From positions 65,021,176-65,085,175 of the forward strand of contig CM049316.1 in assembly GCA_026874595.1 (NCBI GenBank): 64,000 nt of DNA. The letters run 5' to 3'. The notes under the pieces were generated by a model, which was given only the letters and a program-made list of their open reading frames with translations, did not search any database and had not been told where the DNA came from. The translations under genes and the position numbers were made by a program. Positions 26,101 through 34,946 of the stretch are shown one piece after another. Origin of the DNA: Sipunculus nudus. Its lineage: Eukaryota; Annelida; Sipuncula; Golfingiida; Sipunculidae. Position 1 is the first letter of the stretch. Every line of letters starts with the position of its first letter.

Positions 26101-29100
26101 GGTGGTGTGACTTTGGTGAGGATTTATAATTTTTTTCTCATAAATGCAAGAATGACAACCAATTCAGAAAAAAAATTTACTTCTTTCTAAATCCAGCATT
26201 TAAATTATCTTTGAGTTTTGCACAGGACCATCTTTAATAAATTTAATCTGCAGGTTAAAAGTTATTTGCTGCATGCACAAGTCTTGTAAAATTAGAAAGA
26301 AAATAGAATATTATTTTAACTAAAATTAAGGCATGTAGCATATCACTTGTTGTATTGCAAGTTTGCAACGGTGAATGTTATGAAGTTTATGTTCAGATAT
26401 TACATTGCACATGGTGTACAAAATCATATCTTAAATGTTTTAAAGGTAAGATTTTACAGGAAAATGATTAAATAAAAACAGGAAAAGGAAAAATTTTAAA
26501 GATATTTTATGAAGTATTTTTCATGTGTCTCATGTGCTTTAATTTTAAGCTTAATGGCAGATGTTTTATGAAGACATTCCTTTGTTTTATTAGAAATATC
26601 ATAATTATCTATTTATATAGGGGAAACTTATTAATATTAATAATGGACTTTGATACAAACTTTGAAAAGAAACCACAGAAAGCTTGATCATGGAGTGGTA
26701 GTGTCAAATTTTTGTTATACAAAATATTCTGTTCAGGAGAGGAATTAATGGAAATTTAGATATTTTTGTCATGGACTTTGATACAAACTTTGTAAAGAAA
26801 CCACAGAAAGCTTGATCATGGAGTGGTAGTGTCAAATTTATGTTATACAAAATATTCTGTTCAGGAGAGGAATTAATGGAAATTAAGATATTTTCGTTAT
26901 TTTTCAGGATTGTGGAAATGGTCCCGCCACCCAAACTACTTTGGCGAGATGTGTGTGTGGTGGGGGATGTTTGTGGTGGCGACACCTGTCCTCCGTGCTG
27001 CTCAATGGGTGGCCATTTTGAGCCCAATCTTCACGACATGTATTCTGCTCTTCCTTAGTGGGATTCCGATACTCGAGAAAAAGGCTGACGATCGTTATGG
27101 AAAGTTAGTCTGAAAATATGAAACAAATACTCCTATCACACAGCAAATGCAAATCAGTTTCAAACCATTTTGAATGCGCATTAGAGCATTCACATGGCAA
27201 TCTAAAGCATTTTCAAACCGTTTTAGCCAAATCTTTTTGGATCAGACTAAGGAGATGGTTTCTTCTGATGATTTATCTGCTTTTCTTAAGTATTGTGTGA
27301 ACCCTTTAGAATAGTTTGGACTCAGTTTTCAAGCAGGAACTTGGTCTCAGTGCAAGCGTAAAGCTGTGTTTCCATTCATCCGTAAATCTTGTAAGTCTCG
27401 TATGCAAAAAATCAGATCCCTCTTTTTAAGATCAACTTTTTTCATATGTACGTTTTAACGTGCTCCGTATGCATGTCCGCAAAAATGGATAGCATCGAAA
27501 CGGATTGGTGAGCGATTCATCAGTTTTGCGGATGGCAAAAATGCCTACATTTCCCAACAGTGCCCCGGCGCCAGGTGTGATTAGACATATTGAACTTCTT
27601 ACTGCCTGTCATCCTTGCAGTTTCAAAAGAGGCACGCGAAAGGGTATCCGCAAGAAAAACGTTCGTACTTAGGGAAACAGTTTTTGAGGTCTGTGCACTA
27701 TGTCTTTTGCGGATACGTTTTTGCGGAATGCATGGAAACACAGCTTAAATGTTTGTGTTCCATAAGTGAAATTTACACCTCATGTCTTGGTGAAAGATGC
27801 TTGTGTGAACACACATCTTTGCCCAAATCGGTTTGAAAACATTTTGTGTGTGAAGGTGGTAAAAGGAATAGGGGTAGGGCAGGATGTGCATTGGCAAATA
27901 AATCTCATAACTAGATGTTTGCCATCACCAGGTGATCACTGGAGGCCTCCATGTACCCACCTCACCAAATATGGATACAGAAATTACTCATCAGCCCAGA
28001 TAAGCCTCCCCTTCCTACAGTTGGAGAAAACTTCTTTGAGAATTTAACTGAAATCTTGAGAGATATTTTACAAAAGATTGCCTGTTAATTTGTTAATGCC
28101 AGTTGTTACAACTTTTAGTGTCCATATCCATGAAGAATATGTTATAATTAATAATACACATTAAAACAACATCAGGAAATGTGCCCAGCAATCAGTATTG
28201 ATTCTGTACTTCCCCCATCTGTCTGTATCCTCCATAATGCATGAATTATGAAGAGAGACATTTTAATAATTAAATACACAAAGTTGTAGTACCTGCAACA
28301 GCTTAATGTTGCATATTACATCTGATCAATAAGTGTCCAAAATGTTGTGATGATAGCTGCAGAGGTTCCTTAGATATTTGGCCTCAGATGGAGATGTGAA
28401 ATTAGCATCAAACCCAATTTTTTATCACAGACTGTGAATATATATTCTCCCCAAAGTGGGAAACATGTATGGTATCCCCTTGGATGAAAATGAGGGAATT
28501 TTCTAAATGTTGTGACACATGCTGGACATTTGCACACAAAAATTGTGAAATGTCCCCTTCTTGATCTACCTGGACTGTTAAAGCAGGAGAGAAAAAGACA
28601 TATTATAGAATTCTTTCACTGAACAAAAAGAGGGGAAAAAAAGAGTACTGCTGAAAAAAAGAGTGAATAAAGAGTACTTAGCGTCATTTTTTTTAGGAAT
28701 TCCTAAAAAAATTGTGACTCTTAAAAAGAGTGATTTAGCAAGCTTGTTGTGCTGTCTGTGTATTCATGATAATGGGAGCATCTTTTATTTGTTTGTGCTT
28801 AATGTTCAAGTTTATTTTTAGTAACAAATCAGGATTTTCATTAGTCCTATTGAATAATAAATGCTATGAAAAACTCAAAGAAATAATCTATAGAAAAAGC
28901 ATTATCATACTATCAAGACTGTGGCAGCTACGCTTTCAAAGGCCTTGATTCAGTGAGCCGCTCTGGCGTCTGTTTCATGAATAATGAACAAGCTGCAAGT
29001 GTGGGGCTCAGTCGCAACTGCCAATCAACAAACAAAATGTAAAACCATACACTATTCACACACTGTCTAAACAAAAACACAATCGCCAGAAATGGAACAG

Positions 29101-29518
29101 GTTTATAAGGCTTTATTTGATCAGTCAAATTCTCGATGCTAAATGTTTGATATAGAACTATTACCAGACAAGCTCCAGCAGCCACGTAGAACAAGTGCAC
29201 ATGACTAATTTGTTTGGTTCAATTGCCTTGAAATAGACACCAGGGCAGCTCAGTGAATCAAGGTCTCTGAAAGCATAGCTGACAGAGGTTTGATAGTATG
29301 TAGCAAGTGTTTTTGTATTTGACAGGTTGGATGAGTACCATGACTACAAGAACAACACAAGTCCCCTGATACCATTCCCTCCGTGTATCTACGGTCGACT
29401 TCCCAGGCCTGTAAAATGCTGCATGTGCTGCGAGTTCCCGCTGTACAACTTTGTGGATGAATTCAACGAGCGACCAACTGAAACGTCTAACATCACAACA
29501 CCCACTCCAACAGTCTGA
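19998..29518 (+). CDS. DUF1295 / steroid 5-alpha-reductase-like membrane protein, 5 exons, 306 aa
   Basis: Exons 19998-20165, 24282-24443, 25914-26115, 26908-27103 and 29326-29518 join to 921 nt with intron phases 0, 0, 1, 2, all GT-AG, ending in TGA. The family shares its fold with steroid 5-alpha-reductases and isoprenylcysteine methyltransferases: NADPH- or cofactor-using enzymes embedded in membranes. About seven hydrophobic segments are visible. The signature is GLWKWSRHPNYFGE (178-191) followed by WWG (195-197), with R184, H185, N187, Y188 and E191 the expected cofactor/active-site residues. WGIRLSGYL (about 72-80) and ADFQ (157-160) are further family landmarks. The C-terminus ends in a cytosolic-looking tail with a CCMCC cluster (274-278). 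The physiological substrate of animal DUF1295 proteins is unknown to me; 'steroid' comes from the family name only. The start has an in-frame stop just upstream and a fair context (GAGATG). Confidence 0.9.
20675..22950 (+). mobile_element. Family B-related element copy in intron 1, split by a family A insertion
   Basis: It matches the reverse strand of 37900-38820 over the 'GAGAACTCCTC', 'GGTCACATGTGAACT', 'AAAATCACTCATATCTC' and 'TGGTGGCGCCACCT' blocks. The core is a ~290-bp tandem unit containing GGTGGCGCCACC. It is interrupted at 21092-21945. The left part of family B is missing, and the right side runs into a family C fragment, so this copy is incomplete. Confidence 0.7.
21092..21945 (+). 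mobile_element. Helitron-like element family A, short copy, nested
   Basis: The ends are TATGCCCCTGCTAC on the left and GACGGGGGCATTCGTGTCG...CGACACATCTAGT on the right. The flanks 'TTGATTTTAT' and 'TACTGGTGGCG' rejoin into the repeat unit seen at 22209 and 22500, which fixes the boundaries. Insertion fell between two Ts with no target duplication, as expected of Helentron-type rolling-circle elements. The core has the same ~180-bp units as 781-1676. No coding capacity. Confidence 0.8.
22975..23328 (+). mobile_element. Helitron-like family C, right-end fragment
   Basis: The diverged interior ('gggcacaaattgtag', 'aacttgccatctaggg') leads to the family C right end: TTCAGCTGAGCATCATGGCC, completing the hairpin GGCCCATGGGCC, then ACTTGT. 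The left end is absent. Confidence 0.65.
24282..24443 (+). CDS. DUF1295 gene exon 2 (residues 57-110)
   Basis: Follows TGTTTCAG and precedes GTCAGT; 54 codons, phase 0 on both sides. Encodes the conserved WGIRLSGYLLYRI stretch, an acidic loop with EDDRF, and the start of the FW..Q membrane segment that exon 3 completes. Confidence 0.9.
24500..24846. mobile_element. Foldback element P, diverged copy in intron 2
   Basis: The left arm (CACTCTGCTGGCTATTTCAT, then AAATTATGAAC) pairs with the inverted right arm ending GAAATAGG...CTAGCAGAATAAAG. The body shares 'ATGAACAAG' and a 'TGATTGGTCAGATTCTC' block with 28906-29300. It starts 57 bp after exon 2. Confidence 0.5.
25914..26115 (+). CDS. DUF1295 gene exon 3 (residues 111-177 plus first base of 178)
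   Basis: Follows CCGTTTCAG and precedes GTGAGG. It completes one membrane segment (about 111-124), carries a proline-rich loop (126-132), another membrane segment (140-156), and the ADFQKFNF...N.GRWCDF run that leads into the family signature. Phase 1 at its end. Confidence 0.9.
26644..26899 (+). repeat. 128-bp tandem duplication ending at the exon 4 acceptor
   Basis: Unit 1 (26644-26771) and unit 2 (26772-26899) are nearly identical. Unit 2 flows into the TTTTTCAG acceptor of exon 4 eight bases later. The first unit lacks the AG at the matching place, so only one acceptor is usable. Confidence 0.85.
26908..27103 (+). CDS. DUF1295 gene exon 4 (rest of residue 178 to 243), signature exon
   Basis: Follows TTTTTCAG; ends GGAAA before GTTAGT (phase 2). 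Encodes the signature at 178-191, WWG at 195-197, and two membrane segments (about 188-206 and 212-233), then the LEKKADDRYGK lead-in that in this family precedes the C-terminal 'Y..Y...T...IP' segment. Confidence 0.92.
27118..27880. repeat. Dispersed repeat F in intron 4, split by a MITE
   Basis: The right part (27768-27865) matches the reverse strand of 42650-42775, including TTTGAAAACATTTTGTGTGTGAA. A related fragment lies at 44885-45050. The left part has similar CAAACCATTTTGAA motifs. The 384-bp MITE at 27362-27745 interrupts it. Class unknown. Confidence 0.5.
27362..27745. mobile_element. MITE with TAA target duplication
   Basis: The inverted ends AGCTGTGTTTCCAT and ATGGAAACACAGCT are perfect over 14 bp and continue imperfectly. 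Both sides are flanked by TAA (27359-27361 and 27746-27748). A three-base TWA duplication is typical of PIF/Harbinger elements, so a Harbinger-type MITE is the best guess. No transposase frame. Confidence 0.75.
28385..28745 (+). repeat. Dispersed repeat G, copy 1 (intron 4)
   Basis: It matches 55845-56215 in the same orientation across 360 bp: 'TTTTTTATCACA', 'TGACACATGCTGGAC', 'AAAGCAGGAGAGAAA', 'AAAAAGAGGGGAAAAAA', and 'AAAGAGTG' tails. No coding frame or clear inverted ends, so the class is unknown. Confidence 0.7.
28906..29300. mobile_element. Foldback element P with ~75-bp inverted arms (intron 4)
   Basis: The left arm starts CATACTATCAAGACTG and runs through CCTTGATTCAGTGAGC. The right arm is its inverted, slightly diverged copy, ending GATAGTATG at 29300. 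The exon 5 acceptor AG is at 29324-29325. A one-arm relative is at 57936-58160 and a diverged copy at 24500-24846. Confidence 0.8.
29326..29518 (+). CDS. DUF1295 gene exon 5 (residues 243-306, stop)
   Basis: Follows TATTTGACAG. Encodes LDEYHDYKNNTSPLIPFPP (244-262), the family's 'Y..Y...T...IPFPP' terminus. Then comes a tail with R-P-R-P-like basic residues, the CCMCC cluster (274-278), and a Thr/Pro-rich end. Stop TGA at 29516-29518. Confidence 0.9.
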
Positions 29519-31998
29519 GAGTTTGATGATAGCTGACTGCATGTCCAGCAAAAGCTGATACTTGCGGTTGTTTCTGTGTTGGCTGTGAGGTTTTTCCAAA
29601 AGTTGGGCTGGCTAGTGTTGCCTGATACTCATCATAGTACTGGTGCAAGCCATGAGATTTTTCCTGCATGTTCCTGTTGAAGTTTGCTCAGCACAAAGCT
29701 CAGGGCTAGGATATACCCTCAGGGCCCAATAACCTGGTCAGAGGCCCCACGGAGAGCATGGTGTTAGGGCTTCCAAAGCCCTTCCGTCAGATCGAATTTT
29801 GATGATGAATTTTTTGCCTGATGTTTCTGTACAAGAAGGTGATGATGTTAGGATGACTGAATTTTTCTTGCAAATGCAGAATTACAGGTATACTTGAATC
29901 AGTGTGAAGTTTTATTAATATGATCTCATGCTATTTAAATTTTGATAATATAAGGATAACTGCATATTTCAAAATTGCAGAGAGAAATTATTAAACATTT
30001 TTGTTATTACTTTTATTGGATTTATTAGTTAAAATGTCAAGTTAATACACAAGACTACAATGTACAGCCATATTTATTTTCACGGAGTACATTTGAAAAG
30101 ATAGAGGGTTAAAAATCTCTGGTATCAAATATAACATTATTTTGGATATCTCCTTTTTTACCAAATTGTACCAGTTAATTTAAGACTTGATTTTTAAAGG
30201 ACGTTCCTACCATTTGAAAGTTTCTCTAGCTTTAAGTAATATTGCAGATATGATATTTTATTCTATTTTAGAATATTTATCAATGTCAAGGGTAAAGCAT
30301 TGTCAGTATTTCACAAAGATTATGGAGTTTCTTAGATTACAGAATGTCTGCAGGTATTTTGATAGTATGAAGAAATGTAATTTATGAAATGTATATTTGT
30401 ACAAGTGTATAAATATATAGTAATATAATTACAAAAGTGCGCCTTTTCAAACCAGAACAGAAAAAAACTTTTACAAACAAGAAAAGCACGACTTTTAAGG
30501 ATAATGTATCTTTTTATATCTATACATTAAAATTGTAATATAAGAATACCATATTACAGATATAACCATTTTTTTCAGAAAAATGTATTACAACAACAAA
30601 AAAAGACCAGAAGGAAAAAACAATATAGGCAGAATTTTGCATGAATTCACTATAACACTTCTTCTATTGCCTCCATTTATTTATCAGGGACATTAATGGT
30701 AAGATGCAAGTAGTACATAAAGCTGTCAGTAGGTGTCACTCCGCACACTGCTCTGCTTTTTATTTAGTTTTTCTATGCTTTCTTAATCTCCTTCACATTT
30801 TAGATTGAAGTTTCTGTCTAATTTGTGGGACTGTCTTGATTTTGTTGCTCAATTTTGCCAGTTTAAGGTAGGAGAATTGAAAGCTTAGGGCCATATATTA
30901 TAAAAACAAAGGACCCATGGGTCAGGATGGTCAGCTGAGTTTGCCTGTGATAGAAAAATATAAAATCCTGGTGCACAGAAAAAAAAAATTAAAGTTTTTG
31001 TTATATTGTTGCACTGGAAAATGTAAATCCTATTTCTACAGCCATTTGATATTAGCATATGAAATGTTTACAGATGGTCACACAGAACTGATGACTTAAC
31101 GTTCTGCTGAGGCATGCAAAAAATGATTTATAAATAATAAACTTCATTTTTTTTTCAGCATACCCATTTTGGCAAAAGAATAATGAATATATGTTAGATT
31201 CTTATTTATTGAATAGTATCAATTTTTATAAGTTTACAAATTATATAAATTTTCAGTGTAATAAAATTATGAAAATATAAGTTAATTCAAAATTATAAGT
31301 TGAATCATTATTCACATGTACTTTGGCTACAGTGACTTATAGTCAGCTTACCTTAGTAACTTATGTAAACATAGTGATTATTTTGGTACAATTTTTCCTT
31401 TCATTAGTGTCCCAGCTGAAGTCACTTTCATCACAGCAGTATGTATACAAGTATCAACTTTGATATTTCTTGGATTTCATATTTCTGGGACACATCAAAC
31501 TGGTAGTAATATAAATTTGCAGTGCTATCTTCTAGTAATTCATTGAAATAAAATCCATGGGAAGCACACATAACAGAACATTCTTTTAGATCTTCAGTTT
31601 AAATATCAATTCATTAAAAAAATTTTGCCATGAACAGCATCATGGAGCACTAGTTTGATGACAACTAGAAAAGAAATCTTATATTTACACTAGCAACACT
31701 AGATTGGGCTGATAAGTAGTTGAGTATCACTAGGAGTACCAATTATTATGACTAATTTATACTCTAGTTTGTGTTTTGAAAAGTTTTCCTGATTTTGATA
31801 TTTTTTTTAATTATCTGAATTAGTGTAAAATAAAACTATTTAGGATAGGGAGACAGCAATATTTCTGGACCTATACTGGCCTCACAGAACTACAAGCAAT
31901 ACAGAAAGATTGTCCCCACAAATTTAAAGGTAAAAGTACGTAACATTTATATAAAGTTTTATATATTATCAACAATGTCAGTCTCCTCCAAGCATCTT
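29519..31998. other. 3' flank of the DUF1295 gene, intergenic
   Basis: Presumed 3' UTR and spacer. Possible poly(A) signals are ATTAAA at 29990-29995 and AATAAA at 31136-31141; neither can be confirmed without transcripts. No repeats or further exons recognised. Confidence 0.4.
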
Positions 31999-32272
31999 TT
32001 ATTTCCTCCACCAAGGGGGGGGGGGGGGGGGTATGAATTAGCCGGCATTGGTTTGTTTGTCTATTAACAACATTATTCTAAAAGTTGTTAACAGATTTTG
32101 ATGAAATTTTCAGGATAGCTGGGCAAGGGTACGTAATTTTTTTGGGTGATCTTGGTCCCCATCTGGATCAGGAATTTTTTTTAGAAAAAATGCTGCATCT
32201 CTGACAATACCATATGGGGGTAATGAGCTGCCTTGGCGGAGGTTCTGTGCTCTCTGAGTGCAAATTTATAGT
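31999..32272 (+). mobile_element. Short dispersed element L with CTCC.CCAAGG ends
   Basis: Opens CCTCCACCAAGG followed by a poly-G run, and closes CCTTGGCGGAGG, its inverted copy. Then come a weak GCTCTCTGAGTGC hairpin and an A/T-rich end. The interior 'TTGGTTTGTTTGTCTATTAA', then 'CAACATTA', then 'GATGAAATTTTCAGGATAG' resembles, from memory, a repeat present in many marine invertebrate and fish genomes. The end layout again resembles families A-D. Non-coding. Confidence 0.6.
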
Positions 32273-33146
32273 TTAGGCTTAATTCCAAAGTCACTGGATG
32301 TAGTAGGCAATTTGAGGATGAAAGTAAATTAGAGTTTCTATTTTAAAATGTTCATCATCCACACCAGTGTTACTTTTGATCACATGAAAAATCAGCTGGT
32401 TAGGTGTGGCCGTTTTAGTTACATATACAAGCAGATATGTAAGACTGGGCCCTCCAGAGTTTGTCAGTATTTGTACAGAAGTCAGGGTATAATGAAGAAG
32501 TGCCAAACAAAAAAAATATGAACTAAATTTCTAACATTTATGAACTTAATGTGGAGAGCACACCATCAAGGGTAAAGTAAAATATTTTATGAAAATTTAA
32601 AGAGAATTGATAATGTCAAGGTGGTTTTTCTGTTTAAGATTTTTAAAGTCATGAATCTTACTACTTTTAAGGATGTACGTTATTTCAGTGAATGAGGTGT
32701 AATTGTATAATCTGCATTTTGACTACCATTATGTGTTCTACAATTTTGTTTAAACTCAAAGCTGCTGAAGTTATGGGAGATTTATAACACACTCAATTTT
32801 TTTATTATAAAGTATTAAAGGAAACAAAATACCGCACTGCTTATGTATATAACAATGTTTCAGAATTGTCCATTTTCCACAAGTAAATTTTTGTGATTAT
32901 TGCACTTTGTTCTTTCCCTTTCCTGGAAATTCTTATATATATTATCATCAATATTAACTACATTTGTCCAGTTTTCATTCACATTTCATTAATACAGCTG
33001 TCACATATTTTAGGGTAGGCTATGGTGGATATATCGGTGAAAGGTTGTAATTTTTGGTCACTTTCAAAATTTTTGCGGGTATTTACATGACTGTGTATGA
33101 GGCACAAGTTGATAAGATTATTTAGTCCAATGTAATGCAGCTGTAA

Positions 33147-33212
33147 AAATATATCTATATATATATATATATGTATATGAATATATATATATATATATAG
33201 ATATATATACAC

Positions 33213-33253
<41 letters not shown>

Positions 33254-33254
33254 A
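33147..33254. repeat. (TA)n microsatellite, interrupted
   Basis: Alternating TA runs broken by GTATATG and TAGATA steps. Confidence 0.9.
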
Positions 33255-34743
33255 CATAGATTGTGATATACATTAAAGTTATTTATTACTCTACTACTTG
33301 GTTTCATTTTTATTTACTCAGAAACTGTGTGTGTGTTTGTGCATTCATGTAAACCATAATATATGGCTTGTTTTTGCCCTGATATGGCATATTTTTCACC
33401 TTAAATTGTGTATATCCTTCTTAGGCTTACTATGCATGATGAAAAGTAGTCTGAAGTGATTCTCAAAGCCATTGCAGTAAAAAAGCCATTGTAAAAAAAA
33501 TTTTATGCTGCTATTTTGTCATTTGCCATGACAGTGTGTTTGGAACTTTCACGAATGCATTTCCTATGCATCTTGAGTCCACATTTCTAAGGACTCATAC
33601 TCAGACTCGAAGGGTCCTGGACCTGGACTTGTACTAGGAAGTCAGGACTTGAAAAATCAAGCTGTGTCCATTTTCAGTCCAGTAGAAAAGAAAATACTTT
33701 CACAAAAAATATATAAAGATTTTGCACATGGGTGAACCACTTACAAATAATTACAAAAAAATAAGACTAAACATACCAAGTTTTAGCTCTACTCACACAC
33801 AGAACCATAACAATGAATAAAACAGGTAGTCTCGGTAAGTCTTAGTAATCAGCACGCCTCTGTGCCAGGATGGTTTTGCTGGGATATTTTCCTACTCGGC
33901 CCAAAATATATTTATAGCATGATATCACATGTATATATTACGGCAAACGTTTATGAAACCCAAGTAAAGATGACACTGTGATGTTGTCAGTGAAAAACTA
34001 GGTATAAAGTGTGCATGAGTGCAGGCTTGGATTTGCATCTGTTGTGCTTTTAATTTTGACACTAAATTAAATTGGGGGGGGGGGGGTATTTGTCACTAAA
34101 ATGTGACCTTCAAGTCCTTGGAACAAGTGGAATATATAACCAGCAACAAGCAATGATTTATGGACCAGTATATCCATTTCCTAAAGGAGAAAAACAACAC
34201 CTAAAATTAACAACATCTTTATTGCAACAAAATTATTGGAACACCTCAAAATCTGACCAAACTTCACATAGAAAGGATTACAATTTACAGGGCTAGTCTT
34301 GAATGAGCCAGCTTGTATCCTGAAGATTCATCAATGTAATCACTTATTTATTACTATCATAATACAATAGTTTGACTAAAATATGTACACCATATATTAA
34401 ACAGAACAATGACTTCCAAACTTTTTCCAAATATGAAATACTGTTTCCTTAAAAAAAATCTTAACATATGTGCTTTACATATGCCTAAAACCACAATATT
34501 AAAGAATATGAAAATATGATTACATATGTTACTAATAGTAAAAATATTTTTACCCTTAATTTATATATTGTGAGAACACACTGTGTGAACATATACATCA
34601 TGTGTATTTAGTTTTCCATTTAACTACATTCTACCATATTGCCTTGGATGTTGAATATTCATTAGATTATAAATGCAAATAATCTATAGTTGACATTCTA
34701 TTTAACTATCATGAGATTTCACTTCTCAACTGAATATTTATGA

Positions 34744-34749
34744 TTTATT
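34744..34749 (-). terminator. Candidate poly(A) signal of the PCBD gene
   Basis: TTTATT here reads AATAAA on the minus strand, about 95 nt after the stop codon. Other AATAAA copies lie further on (34347-34352, 34218-34223), so the true cleavage site is not decided. Confidence 0.3.
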
Positions 34750-34844
34750 AATATTAAATTTGAATATTCAGGAGATTACTAAAACTATAAAATACTTTGT
34801 TGAATATTCATGATCATTTACTAACACCTGAATATTCATATGGA

Positions 34845-34946
34845 TTATTCCTTGGCTGACTTGGCAGCCTTTTCAATGAAGTTTGCCAGCTTGACATCTC
34901 TCTGTGAGAGACCTCCTACGTCATGGGTGGACAGAGTAATCTGAAC
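34845..34946 (-). CDS. PCBD2: PCBD exon 4 (residues 86-118, stop TAA)
   Basis: Follows a strong acceptor (TTTTTTTCAG on the minus strand). Encodes VQITLSTHD with catalytic H93, then L-S-Q-R-D102 and the C-terminal helix [10 protein letters not shown]. Stop at 34847-34845. Confidence 0.93.
   Translation of the reverse strand, partial: VQITLSTHDVGGLSQRDVKLANFIEKAAKSAKE

Larger units (their letters stand above)
32273..34844. other. Intergenic spacer between the two convergent genes
   Basis: Contains (TA)n tracts at about 33147-33254, a poly-G run at 34074-34086, and otherwise AT-rich single-copy DNA. The 3' UTR of the PCBD gene must occupy its right edge. No gene supported. Confidence 0.45.
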
